A stretch of 64,000 nucleotides of DNA from Achromobacter piechaudii NBRC 102461 (GCF_001571245.1 NZ_BCTK01000013.1:62001-126000); one strand, 5' to 3'. Counted from the stretch's first letter, positions 16,201-23,840 are shown. Notes: a model not told the origin generated them from the sequence alone. Program-made: numbers and translations.

Positions 16201-17373
16201 CTCGATGGCCGTGGGGTACGCGCCGCCCCGGCCGGTCGCCAGCGCCGCTTCGTCGATATCGGTGGCGAACAGTTGGATCTTCTGGCTGTACTTCAGCGTA
16301 TCGGCACGGGCACTGAGCAGGATGGCCAGCGTATAGGCTTCCTCGCCCGTCGAGCAGCCAGCAACCCACGCGCGCATGGGGCTGCCCGGGTTCTTCTGAT
16401 GCCGTTCAAACAGCTTGGCCAACACGAAATTGTCCAGCGACGTAAAGGCTTCCTTGTCACGGAAAAACTGCGTCACGCCGATCAGCATGTCCGACAGCAA
16501 CAGCGGCGTTTCTTCCACGCGATCCTGCAACAGCTTGCCGTAGGCCTTCAGGCTGGACACGCCTGTGATCTGCATGCGCCGTTCAATGCGGCGCAGCACC
16601 GTGGCAGGCTTGTAATGGCGAAAGTCGTGCGCGGTGCGGGCGCGCAGCAGCGTCAGGATGTCGCGCAGGGCGTTGCGGTCTTCTTTGTCGGGGTCCGCGT
16701 CCGAGCCGCCGGCGTCCGCGCTGTCGGCATCGAGCTTGGGCAGGTGCATGGACGCCATGTTGTCGGCGATCTGCTTGAGCCGCGTGGGCATGGCGGCCAC
16801 CGGCAGGATGATGTCGACCATGCCGGTGGCGATGGCATTGCGCGGCATGGCGTCGTGCTCGGCGTCCTCGGGTTGCTGCGCGAAGGTAATGCCGCCTTGT
16901 TCCTTGATGCGCGCCAGGCCGACCGAGCCGTCCGACCCGCCGCCCGTCAGCACAATGCCGACCGCGCGGGTGGTATGCACATCGGCCAGCGTGCGGAAGA
17001 ATTCGTCGATGGCCACGCGGTTGCCATGCGCCTGGGTGGCGGCCGACACGCTGAGATAGCCGTCATTCATGGACAGTATCGACGCTGGCGGAATGACGTA
17101 GACGTGGTTGCACTGGACGCGTTGCGCATGGGTGACTTGAACGACCGGCATCGTGGTCGCGCCTTGCAGGATCTTGTGCAGCACGCTTTCGTGATTGGGC
17201 GACAGGTGCACGATCACCACGAACGCCATGTTCGGCGTGTCGGGCATATGGGAGAAAAAATCCTGGAGCGCGTCGATGCCGCCCGCCGAAGCACCAAGGC
17301 CGACGACTGGAAAGTGTAAATCGCTGATGGCAATACCCGGTTTGTTGTTGGGCACGGAGGGGGCGTTGGACAT
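13255..17373 (-). CDS. CheB-CheR-PAS-histidine kinase-receiver hybrid
   Basis: The protein has 1372 residues. The domain order is: CheB methylesterase (about 20-210; GASAGG Ser, VHLSP His, LTGGGSDG Asp), CheR methyltransferase (about 230-500; SAM motif WVAGCSTGEEAYTLAI), a PAS-like region, a long heptad-rich coiled coil (about 650-750, repeated EEL..xNEEL units), two PAS segments (about 755-990), a kinase core (phospho-His in MVSHELKHPLN, N-box NLLNNGIKF, DTGQGI) and a C-terminal receiver (LLLSDIGM Asp). It has no membrane segment, so it senses in the cytosol. It may methylate or demethylate a non-chemoreceptor partner and relay phosphate. No dedicated response regulator is adjacent; the stand-alone CheB at 582 may be a partner. 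It is a candidate sensor for the island. Confidence 0.9.
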   Translation of the reverse strand: MSNAPSVPNNKPGIAISDLHFPVVGLGASAGGIDALQDFFSHMPDTPNMAFVVIVHLSPNHESVLHKILQGATTMPVVQVTHAQRVQCNHVYVIPPASILSMNDGYLSVSAATQAHGNRVAIDEFFRTLADVHTTRAVGIVLTGGGSDGSVGLARIKEQGGITFAQQPEDAEHDAMPRNAIATGMVDIILPVAAMPTRLKQIADNMASMHLPKLDADSADAGGSDADPDKEDRNALRDILTLLRARTAHDFRHYKPATVLRRIERRMQITGVSSLKAYGKLLQDRVEETPLLLSDMLIGVTQFFRDKEAFTSLDNFVLAKLFERHQKNPGSPMRAWVAGCSTGEEAYTLAILLSARADTLKYSQKIQLFATDIDEAALATGRGGAYPTAIEADVPPALLQGYFSRQENEYRVKKEVRERVLFAVHNVLRDPPFSKLDLVSCRNLLIYLDREVQQDVLRMFHFALKPGGYLFLGSSESADACPRLFQVVDKRNRIYVAKETPAQLRNVPALPAAHAFERPSATPTPLVRNRHNKVSYAEVHQRALEMYAPPSVIVDAESDIVHMSERAGRYLRHGGGEPSRNLPSLVYPELRTELRTAMFQALHTRKSVEARRVKMKIGDRQTYVNMVVRPFRHEETANDYMLVLFDEVEDVMSPEGVAPTVGASAVLTQLEAELQGTKEQLQATIEQSETSTEELKASNEELQAINEELRSATEELETGKEELQSVNEELITVNAELKSKVDETAKINDDLQNLIASTDIATVFVDRKMHIQWFTPRATDVFNVITSDAGRSLLDITHRLDYPDMARDAAGVFESLRAVEREVRSDAGRWYLARLLPYRSAEHRIEGAVLTFIDITDRRQAEDQVRLGEAHLKLMTESARDFGILTLDSEGIITNWNVGAETMFGYNRTEAIGKSFAIIFTDADIEAGRPEKELERARQIGYAPDERWHRRKDGGLIFCTGGVNRMDDPDYQGFAKIVRDVTDLKLRDAEQESRLDRARADNVLKDEFFAMVSHELKHPLNLIQLNAELLARTPAVRNSPGAARSADLIQRSVKGQARIIDDLLDLSRVRTGKLALNQSIFDITAIATNILEVLDPVARAAGLTLRSEFDAGRAIHLNADPLRVEQIIWNLLNNGIKFTPPGGIVTLRLEVEDARLRLDVVDTGQGIDAQFLGKVFDMFSQADLRQRNLASPGLGIGLAVASELVKAHGGTIQAHSDGHGRGARFTVRMPLASAHQEESSLPLPGESPLKGLKVLIVDDSEDILHIMRELLEMEEASVTAVGSGQDALQAFETASFDLLLSDIGMADMDGYELIRAIREKYPDSAMPAIALTGFGSKEDMNEALQAGYSAHISKPVSLDNLLDVVRRLRTTA

Positions 17374-17451
17374 GGAAGAAAGAGGCTCGGCGACAGGCTG
17401 CGTTGCCCACGATGATACAGCCGTACAACGGGGTCCGGAGCAGGCGGTTTC

Positions 17452-17467
17452 GGGTACGTCACTTGCT
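17452..17467 (+). promoter_or_regulatory. Sigma-54 (-24/-12) promoter of the PIG-L deacetylase gene
   Basis: GGGTACGTCACTTGCT fits GGYAYG-N4-TTGCT with correct spacing. The predicted start is near 17478, 28 nt before the ATG at 17506. It shares 15 of 19 bases with the elements at 1604 and 19209. Confidence 0.6.
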
Positions 17468-17505
17468 GCTTGGCCTGCTGTCCTTCATCTTGTCAGACGC
17501 TTCCC

Positions 17506-18228
17506 ATGCCAGACGCTTTTGCTTTCGCCCGCGCCCCCCGCGACCGCCTGAACGCCGGTGGATCCCTGGTGGTGATTTCCCCCCACCTGGACGATGCGGT
17601 GTTCAGTTGCGGCAGCCTGCTAGCGCGGCGGCCCGGCAGCACCGTCGTCACCGTATTTACTGGCGTGCCCGAAGACGCGAGCGTGCTGACCCAATGGGAC
17701 CGGGATTGCGGCTTTACCAGCGCCGGGCAGGCAATGCAGGAACGCATGGAGGAAAACCGGCGCGCGTTGGCGGCTCTGCGCGCCGAAGACCGCGCGCTGG
17801 GCCTGCTCGACTGCCAGTACCTGGAATGTCCAGACGCCGCCATGCCACAGTTGACCGAGGCCTTGTTGAGCACCTTGCAGGATCTGTCGCCGGATGCGGT
17901 CGCGCTTCCGTTGGGCCTGTTCCACGGCGATCACATCCGGGTCAGCGACGCGGCCCTGCTGATCTGGGAGACGTGGCCCCAGATGGCCTGGTTTCTTTAC
18001 GAAGATGCCCCATATCGCGCGCAGCCGGGCGCGGTGCAGCAGCGTCTGGTGCAGCTGCACGCGCGCGGACTGGTGCTGACGCCCGCCAACTTTCTGGGCG
18101 ATCCCGCCGCCAAGGCCGAGGCCATCGCCGCTTACCCCACGCAGATCAAGGGTTTCAATGGCCTGCTCGGAGACCTTGCTGGACCGGAACGCTATTGGCG
18201 GCTGTCCAGCGGCGAAGAAGGCGCGTGA
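17506..18228 (+). CDS. PIG-L family (LmbE-like) deacetylase
   Basis: The 240-residue protein has the zinc-binding PHLDD motif near residue 25 and a second metal/catalytic segment LFHGDHI near residue 140, the hallmarks of LmbE/PIG-L enzymes that remove N-acetyl groups from GlcNAc-type sugars. The ATG at 17506 places PHLDD at the usual distance from the N-terminus. It has its own -24/-12 promoter, so it is probably co-regulated with the glycoconjugate genes at 4-9.4 kb and could act on the same sugar. It is divergent from the hybrid kinase gene. Confidence 0.85.
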   Translation: MPDAFAFARAPRDRLNAGGSLVVISPHLDDAVFSCGSLLARRPGSTVVTVFTGVPEDASVLTQWDRDCGFTSAGQAMQERMEENRRALAALRAEDRALGLLDCQYLECPDAAMPQLTEALLSTLQDLSPDAVALPLGLFHGDHIRVSDAALLIWETWPQMAWFLYEDAPYRAQPGAVQQRLVQLHARGLVLTPANFLGDPAAKAEAIAAYPTQIKGFNGLLGDLAGPERYWRLSSGEEGA

Positions 18229-18345
18229 ACGGCAAGCGCGTGCGCCGGGGTGTGCAATCAGGGGATTGTTGATGCGTATCGCCGTGGGCAGGGAACGGCC
18301 GGACGCGCCTGCATCTAACGAAGGCGGTCCGGACACATCCCTCGT

Positions 18346-18570
18346 CTAGCTGGGTTTCTTGGCGGGTTCTACCGGCCGCCCGTAAGCGTCCTTGCCTTCC
18401 TGCGTTTGCGCGCCGCCGGCGGGATAGCCGGAATTGGAATTCGGATCGGTATTGACCTCGCCCTGCGGGGGACCATCGGCCACGGGTTGGCCGGTGGCGC
18501 CGGCTTCGGCGCGGTCCACGTGCGGAGAGGGCGGCGGGTTGGGGGCGGGGGCGGGCTTGGAATCGGTCAT
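18346..18570 (-). CDS. Small disordered hydrophilic protein
   Basis: The 74-residue protein is dominated by Pro, Gly, Ala, Asn, Asp and Gln with no hydrophobic segment (NTDPNSNSGYPAGGAQTQEG in the middle). The ATG at 18570 is the first in-frame start that gives only this low-complexity composition. Such proteins are frequent in stress islands and may act as osmo- or desiccation protectants; nothing more specific can be said. A -24/-12-like element lies 55-70 bases upstream. Confidence 0.5.
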   Translation of the reverse strand: MTDSKPAPAPNPPPSPHVDRAEAGATGQPVADGPPQGEVNTDPNSNSGYPAGGAQTQEGKDAYGRPVEPAKKPS

Positions 18571-18624
18571 GATCGCGGTCCTTGCTGGAATGCCTTGCGG
18601 GATGCGCGGCGTCGCCCGGCGTTG

Positions 18625-18640
18625 AGCAACTCCCATTCCT
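18625..18640 (-). promoter_or_regulatory. Sigma-54-like promoter of the 18570 gene
   Basis: On the minus strand AGGAATGGGAGTTGCT keeps GG and GC 10 bases apart and TTGCT intact, with one deviation (A for C/T after GG). The predicted start is near 18614, 43 nt before the ATG. Confidence 0.42.
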
Positions 18641-18685
18641 GAAGGAACCGCCGTGTTTCACGTGCCGGCAGGGCGCGGGTCCGGA

Positions 18686-19054
18686 TCACGCCTGCGGCAG
18701 GTGGCAGACGGCTTCCACGTTGTGGCCGTCCGGGGCCAGCACGAACGCGGCGTAGTAATTGGGGTGGTAGTGCGGCCGCGGGCCCGGTGGGCCATTGTCT
18801 TTGGCGCCGGCCGCAAGGGCAGCCTGATAGAACGCGTCGACGTCGGCGCGCGTGGCCGCCGTGATGGCGATGTGCAGCGGGGGCGACACCGCGCGGGTGG
18901 CGTAGAGCCACATCGACGGCTTGCCCGCGCGCCCCAGACCGATGCTGTCGGGGCCTTGCATGGCAAGGCTGACGCCTAAAGGGGCCAGCGCTTGTAAAAA
19001 GAACGCTCGACTCTGATTGATGTCGCTGACGCCAAACCCGATGTGATCGAACAT
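18686..19054 (-). CDS. VOC (glyoxalase/bleomycin-resistance fold) protein
   Basis: The 122-residue protein is a single VOC module pair: MFDHIGFGVSDINQSRAFF at the N-terminus (first metal-ligand His) and YYAAFVLAPDGHNVEAVCH at the end (DGHNVE, second half). These proteins bind a divalent metal and act on small molecules as lyases, dioxygenases or binding proteins. The substrate cannot be predicted. It is transcribed away from the 19262 gene, with the promoter of the latter in the shared 207-base gap. Confidence 0.8.
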   Translation of the reverse strand: MFDHIGFGVSDINQSRAFFLQALAPLGVSLAMQGPDSIGLGRAGKPSMWLYATRAVSPPLHIAITAATRADVDAFYQAALAAGAKDNGPPGPRPHYHPNYYAAFVLAPDGHNVEAVCHLPQA

Positions 19055-19208
19055 GCCCGCCCTTTATTTGCGCGGCGTCGCGCCCTTGCCGCCAGGCGCG
19101 GTTAGCCGCTGTTAAGCCACTGTTATGGCTTTATAGCGCCATCAGCCCGCGCTTGCAGTGCCGCGCACCCGGCTTAGGCTTGGATCACCCCGGGTACACC
19201 CGGATGCC

Positions 19209-19224
19209 GGGTATGACAATTGCT
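19209..19224 (+). promoter_or_regulatory. Sigma-54 (-24/-12) promoter of the 19262 gene
   Basis: GGGTATGACAATTGCT matches the consensus exactly. The predicted start is near 19235, 27 nt before the ATG. An imperfect tandem repeat with a palindrome AAGCCA-N6-TGGCTT (19114-19131) lies about 110 bases upstream and is a possible enhancer-binding site. Confidence 0.62.
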
Positions 19225-19261
19225 GCCGTCCATGGGTATCGGGGATAGAAAGGCGAAACCC

Positions 19262-19486
19262 ATGCTACAGGATGACTTGCTTGTAAAAATGATCATGCAG
19301 ACCGCGCCCAGCAGTCGTTTCGAGGACTGGGCGGAAGTGTTGGCCGAGTTTGCCGACTGCCTCTCGCAAATCAGCCCGCGTCTTACCCGGGCCGAATGCG
19401 AGAGGTTGCTCAATGTCGGCGCGTCGTTCTACCGCACCCTAGCTCGTGCGGAGGACTACCGGCGCAGTTCGGTGCATGGCGACTAG
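19262..19486 (+). CDS. 74-residue helical protein, unknown
   Basis: The ATG at 19262 follows GAAAGG; an upstream TTG is less likely. The protein is predicted all-alpha (LQDDLLVKMIMQTAPSSRF then DWAEVLAEFADCLSQI, ECERLLNVGASFYRTLARA). It is acidic, cytosolic and has no recognised domain. Its last 48 bases overlap the 3' end of the convergent CrpP/RMF-like gene. Control by a consensus -24/-12 promoter places it in the island's regulon. Confidence 0.5.
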   Translation: MLQDDLLVKMIMQTAPSSRFEDWAEVLAEFADCLSQISPRLTRAECERLLNVGASFYRTLARAEDYRRSSVHGD

Positions 19487-19696
19487 CTGATGCGCGCGCA
19501 CGCGGGCTGGCGACGGACGGCTGCGCATCTGCATGCGCCAACCGGCCTCCCAGGCCCGCACCTTTTCGCTCCACAGGGCGATGGACTCGCCGGTGTGACC
19601 GGGCATTTCGACGGCGCGATAGTAGGGGCAATCCCACAAGGTCAAGCCTTCACGGGCCGCCTTCGCGCCGAGCTTCTGGATGTCATCGCAACGCAT
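19439..19696 (-). CDS. CrpP / ribosome-modulation-factor-like small protein (copy 2)
   Basis: The 85-residue paralogue of the gene at 12431-12661 shares DCPYYRAVEMPGHTGESIALW, then EKVRAWEAGW. The start is the ATG at 19696, because GGAGG lies 8 bases upstream and an earlier in-frame ATG overlaps that SD. The C-terminal tail (about 25 residues) is longer and basic and runs into the convergent gene. The same 26-base element as at copy 1 precedes it. As with copy 1, the function is inferred only from the RMF/CrpP resemblance. Confidence 0.65.
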   Translation of the reverse strand: MRCDDIQKLGAKAAREGLTLWDCPYYRAVEMPGHTGESIALWSEKVRAWEAGWRMQMRSRPSPARVRAHQLVAMHRTAPVVLRTS

Positions 19697-19757
19697 TGCT
19701 GAACCCTCCAAAAGTAGGATGATGGGAGGCCAGTATCGTGCCGTTCAGAGGCGATTT

Positions 19758-19783
19758 GCAATAGTGTGGCAGTACCAGACGGG
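19758..19783 (-). promoter_or_regulatory. Conserved upstream element of CrpP/RMF-like copy 2
   Basis: This block matches that at 12714-12739 in 23 of 26 positions and lies 62 bases upstream of the copy 2 start. Surrounding sequence is not conserved between the two loci, so the block is selectively retained. It lacks the GG of a sigma-54 -24 element. Confidence 0.5.
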
Positions 19784-19855
19784 GGGAGCAGATTGGCTCG
19801 CCCCCCGCGGCTCACCGCAAGCCGATAGCGCTGAGTGAACCGCGTGGCGGGCGCG

Positions 19856-22800
19856 TCAATACTTCCAGGTCATGTGCAGCGCGCCCGCGTTTTCACGGTT
19901 GCCGCCACCGAATTGGCCACTGTAGGTAAGGCCGATGGTGGCGTTGCGCGTGATCGCCGTTTGCACGCCCAGTTCAGCCAGCGCCGCGTTGCGCGCGATG
20001 GGCGCGCCGGCCACGGTGAAGGCCTGGCCGCCATCGAACGACATGGTCGTCTGCGGCAACACGTCGCCAAACGCGTGGCGCCAGCCCAGGCTTGCCTGCA
20101 AGCGGCCTTCGGCGCGTCCCAGAGTGAAGTCGGTCAGCGTGCGCAGACCGAGCGTGCTGCTGGTTTGGGTGTTGCTGTCGCTATGTCCGCGCAGGGCCGC
20201 CGAGCCGCCCGATTCGGAGAAGCCGCGCGTGCGCGTATCGCTCCAGGCCAGGCCGACATAGGGCTCGACGCTGAACCCGGCCGCGACCGGCAAGGTGTAG
20301 CCCGCCTCGCCGAACAGCTGCGTGGTGCTGGCGCCGTAATCGGCCTTCAGCTTCTGCGACGCGCCCGCCACATTGGCGTAGCGCTCGGTCGAGATGTCGT
20401 GCCACGTATAGGACGTACCGACCATCAGGTTCAGCTTGCCCGAGCCCACATCGAAGATCTTGCCGCCGAACAGCGCAGCGCTGTAGCCGGCCACGTCGGC
20501 TTTCGATGAACGGTCGTCCACTTGCGTCTTGCCGTCGGTGATGCCCAGCGCGCCGCCCAGGCGCCAACCGCCGCCCAGCGCATGATCGACGCCCGCGAAG
20601 ACGCCGCCAGTTTCCTGGCGCACTTTCGCAGAATCGCCATTGCCCTTCATGGTCTGCCAGTTGCCGATCACTTCGGCCCAGGCAGGCTGCGCGTTCGACG
20701 ACGGCAGCGCCAGCGCGGAGGGCGAACCGCCTGCCTGCGCGGTGGGCGCGCCGGGCCGCATGCCCGCGCCCAGATTGGCGCGCAGGTAGGCCAGCGGCAC
20801 GGTGCGCACCGTGTTGTTCAGGCCCGTCAGGCTGGACGTGACGCTGGCGTGCGCTTCGCCGGACAGGCTGTTGAAGGCCGCCGTCGCCGCGCCTTCGGGC
20901 AAGGTCAGGATGTAGTCGTGCAAGGCGTTGCCCTGGGGCAGGCTGTCCAGCGCATTGGCCACCGCGCGTTGGTTGCCGGTCTGCGCCGCGTCCGCGAAGG
21001 CGATGGGACGCGTAGGCGTCTCGGGATTACCGGGATTGCCGGGAGTGACAGGGTCCACTGGCACCTGCTTGCGCCCCAGTTGCAGCGTGACGTTCTGCGC
21101 GTCGTAGCTCAGGGCGGGGTCCAGGAAGGCATAGTTGGATGTCACGCTGTCGAAGCGCCCGTTGATCGCGCCGGCCGTCAGGACGGTGTAGGTGCGCTGG
21201 GTTTGAAAGCCGTTGTCCGGACCGATGTGAACGACGGACCCGGCCAGGTTCGCCGTGCCGGTAACGTCCACGCGCGAGCTGGCGGATGACTGCGAATCGG
21301 CCATCACGTGATAGATCGAGCCTGGCGAAAACGTCAGGTCGCCCGTCACGCGCAACGCGCCGCCCGTCTGGCCTGGAGCCAGCGTAGCGCCGCTTTGCAG
21401 GACGGTGTTGCCGACCTGGCCGGTGCCTTGCAGGGTGGCGCCGCTGGCGATGGTCAGCGATCCGCCCAGCGAGCCATTGACAGCCAGCGCGCCGCCAAGC
21501 ACGTTGGTCTGACCGCTGAAGCCGCTGGAGTCCCCGGTCAGGGTGGTGTTGCCGGCCAGCATATTGATCGTGCCCTGGCCGGGCGAGAGCGAACTCATCG
21601 CCGGCGCAAAGACGTAGTTGGTGCTGGTGTGATTGAAGACGAGCGTGCCCGCGCCATTACCAAAACGCAGGCCCATCGCTGCATCAATCGAGCCGGGCGC
21701 GGCGGGCGCAGCGCCCGCTTGCGCGCCGATGTTCAGCGTGCCCGTTGAACCGGCCACGTCCGCGATCCGCACGCGGTTGACGGTCTGGATGCCGGCGCCG
21801 TCGGACAGCGTCGTGACGCCGTCGCCCATATAACCCACGAGGAAAGCGCCGGACGGTTTCAGGCGCGTCTGGTCGCCGGTGGCGGTGATGACGCCCTGGC
21901 TGCCCGGTTCCAGGCCGCTGATGATCTGGAACGCTTCGACCACCGCGCCATCGCTGACCGTCATCGTGCCCTGGGACCCATCGGACGTGCCCACGGAAAC
22001 ATAGTCGACCAATGAGGTCAGCCGGCTGCCCGCGCCCGACAGGTTCAGGGTGCCCGTGCTGCCGTCCATCAAGCCCACGTAGGTGCGTCCGCCCGAGCTG
22101 GCCGTTGCGCCGCCGCTGATGTCCAGGGTGCCGTTGCCGTTCGAGCCGATCGTCAGGCCGCCGGTGGACTGTAGCGAAGTGCCCGTGCCGACCAGTTGCA
22201 CCGTGCCCACCGAGCCCGTGTTGGCCGCGACCAGCAAGCCGGTGGTCTGCACGCTGGCGCGATCGGAAACCGTGACGGTGCCCGTGCCGGCGCTGCCCAC
22301 GGTCAGTTGTCCGGTCTGCCAGCGGCTGTTCAGCCCCGAAACATCCAGTGTGCCTCGCGCGCCCGCGATCCCGCCCAGCGTCGTGGTGCCGGTCGACAGC
22401 GCCTGGCCGCCCCCCGCCACCGTCATCGTGCCGGTGCCGATGAAGCCGATGCTGAACGAGGCGGCCGTCCATTGCGAATTCGCGCCCAGGATCGACGCCG
22501 TGCCCGACTCCAGTTCAGAGACGCCGGGCGTCAGGCCGTTGCTCGAGTTGCTCACGAACACGGCGTCGCTGGTCAGTTGGCCGGCGTTTTGCAGCTTGAG
22601 CGTTGCGCCGGAGGTGGCGCCGATGAACAGGATGCCGGTCTGCGCGACGCTGTTGTCGATGATGGGCGAGTTGGGCGTCGCGGTGGTGATGAAGGTGTAG
22701 TTGCCCAAGGTCGGCAGCACATTCGGCGACCAGTTCAGCGTGTCTTGCCAGTCGCTGCTTTGCGAGCCATTCCAGATAAAGCCCGGCGCGGCAGCGGCCG

Positions 22801-22897
22801 GCATTGCGGCCAGCAGGCTCAGTACATAGGCGCTGCTCAGGCCAATAGCGCGCAATGTGAATAAAGGCAGCTGTTTCTTGAGTTCGTAGGAAGGCAT
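19856..22897 (-). CDS. Type V autotransporter adhesin-like protein
   Basis: The 1013-residue protein has a signal peptide (about residues 1-37, ending AAAAP). The passenger (about 40-520) consists of short Gly/Thr/Ser-rich beta-helix repeats such as GTGTMTVAGGGQALSTGTTT. A passenger-associated transport repeat follows near GNTTLTGDSSGFSGQTNVLGG. A Pro-rich linker lies near 605-635, and the outer-membrane beta-barrel domain covers about 735-1013, ending in the aromatic-terminal MTWKY. The passenger would be displayed on the surface, probably as an adhesin; no protease or esterase motif was seen. It is monocistronic, with 463 bases of upstream non-coding DNA. Confidence 0.9.
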   Translation of the reverse strand: MPSYELKKQLPLFTLRAIGLSSAYVLSLLAAMPAAAAPGFIWNGSQSSDWQDTLNWSPNVLPTLGNYTFITTATPNSPIIDNSVAQTGILFIGATSGATLKLQNAGQLTSDAVFVSNSSNGLTPGVSELESGTASILGANSQWTAASFSIGFIGTGTMTVAGGGQALSTGTTTLGGIAGARGTLDVSGLNSRWQTGQLTVGSAGTGTVTVSDRASVQTTGLLVAANTGSVGTVQLVGTGTSLQSTGGLTIGSNGNGTLDISGGATASSGGRTYVGLMDGSTGTLNLSGAGSRLTSLVDYVSVGTSDGSQGTMTVSDGAVVEAFQIISGLEPGSQGVITATGDQTRLKPSGAFLVGYMGDGVTTLSDGAGIQTVNRVRIADVAGSTGTLNIGAQAGAAPAAPGSIDAAMGLRFGNGAGTLVFNHTSTNYVFAPAMSSLSPGQGTINMLAGNTTLTGDSSGFSGQTNVLGGALAVNGSLGGSLTIASGATLQGTGQVGNTVLQSGATLAPGQTGGALRVTGDLTFSPGSIYHVMADSQSSASSRVDVTGTANLAGSVVHIGPDNGFQTQRTYTVLTAGAINGRFDSVTSNYAFLDPALSYDAQNVTLQLGRKQVPVDPVTPGNPGNPETPTRPIAFADAAQTGNQRAVANALDSLPQGNALHDYILTLPEGAATAAFNSLSGEAHASVTSSLTGLNNTVRTVPLAYLRANLGAGMRPGAPTAQAGGSPSALALPSSNAQPAWAEVIGNWQTMKGNGDSAKVRQETGGVFAGVDHALGGGWRLGGALGITDGKTQVDDRSSKADVAGYSAALFGGKIFDVGSGKLNLMVGTSYTWHDISTERYANVAGASQKLKADYGASTTQLFGEAGYTLPVAAGFSVEPYVGLAWSDTRTRGFSESGGSAALRGHSDSNTQTSSTLGLRTLTDFTLGRAEGRLQASLGWRHAFGDVLPQTTMSFDGGQAFTVAGAPIARNAALAELGVQTAITRNATIGLTYSGQFGGGNRENAGALHMTWKY

Positions 22898-23360
22898 TTT
22901 CGCTTTTCAACAATGTAGAGGGCGGCGAGGTGGCGCGGTCTTTGGCCGGTCAACGCGACGAAGCACATAAATCGAGCAAGACGGCATGTCGCGGGCAGGC
23001 CCGCACATGCACGGATGGCGGCACGCTTACCTGGAACCCATTCCTCAGAGCTGAGGGATGCGCCGTGCCGTTGTGAAAGCGGCGATCGATCCTGTCAATC
23101 GCATTTGATGAAACGCGCAATCGTGGTGCGCGGGACCGATCTTACGGCTAGCTGACAGCTTCAAACGCCCGAAGACGGCGCGATTGACGGCCTATTTCCC
23201 CGCCGTCGACACGATTGTTGCCCCGGGGGCAACACCGTGGTCCCTCGCGCAGGGCTACTGCCGTTTGCATGGCAGACCTACGATCTGGGCGTTGTTCAAG
23301 CATCCAGCGCCGCCCGCCGCAAGCCTGCCGGGACCGGCGCATACCTTCAGCGGAGTCATC
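22898..23360. other. 463-base divergent intergenic region
   Basis: This region separates the autotransporter (minus) from the carboxymuconolactone-decarboxylase-like gene (plus). No gene was seen. It contains the 17-base palindrome at 23217-23233 and presumably both promoters; no clear -35/-10 pair can be singled out. Confidence 0.5.
23217..23233. promoter_or_regulatory. LysR-type operator palindrome (site 1)
   Basis: GTTGCCCCGGGGGCAAC is a 17-base palindrome (8-base arms around one base). It contains the T-N11-A signature of LysR boxes. The outer 6-base arms GTTGCC/GGCAAC are identical to those at 26256-26272. It lies 128 bases upstream of the 23361 gene. Confidence 0.55.
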
Positions 23361-23840
23361 ATGAGTCAACGTCTTAACGCTTTTGCGCAATCGCCCGCGC
23401 TCTTCAAGAAATTCGTCGAATTCGGGATGTTGTTGAAGTCCGGATCGATCGAGCCTTCGATCCTGGCCCTGATCGAGATCCGCGCATCGCAGATCAACGG
23501 CTGCGGCTTCTGCCTGGACATGCACATCAAAGAGGCCAAGATCCAGGGCGAACGCGAACTGCGCCTGCATCATGTGGCGATCTGGCGCGAGTCCACGGAA
23601 TTCTCTGCACGCGAACGGGCCTGCCTGGCCTGGACCGAGGCCCTGACCACGTTGGGTGCGCACGGCGTGTCCGATGAGATCTACGAGCGCGTTCGCGGCG
23701 AGCTGTCCGAAAAGGAAATCTCGGACCTGAGTTTCGCGGTCATGGCCATCAACGGCTGGAACCGGCTGAACGTGGGCTTTCGCACCGTGCCCGGCTCGGC
23801 CGACAAGGCCTACGGGCTGGACAAGGCCAACTTCAACTGA
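23361..23840 (+). CDS. Carboxymuconolactone decarboxylase/AhpD-family protein
   Basis: The 159-residue AhpD-like protein has the redox/proton-relay motif NGCGFCLDMHIKEA (C-x-x-C followed by His), typical of peroxidase-like members of the family. The ATG at 23361 is chosen because the conserved fold starts just after it. Together with the next gene (9-base gap) and the sigma factor at 26296 it forms the set usually linked to ECF41 sigma factors (carboxymuconolactone decarboxylase, oxidoreductase or epimerase). It probably protects against reactive electrophiles or peroxides; the substrate is unknown. Confidence 0.85.
   Translation: MSQRLNAFAQSPALFKKFVEFGMLLKSGSIEPSILALIEIRASQINGCGFCLDMHIKEAKIQGERELRLHHVAIWRESTEFSARERACLAWTEALTTLGAHGVSDEIYERVRGELSEKEISDLSFAVMAINGWNRLNVGFRTVPGSADKAYGLDKANFN

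Noticed and set aside
14527..17319. 930-codon plus-strand open frame
   Set aside because: It lies opposite the hybrid kinase gene and is a GC-rich shadow; it has His/Arg/Val-rich low-complexity composition and no domain.
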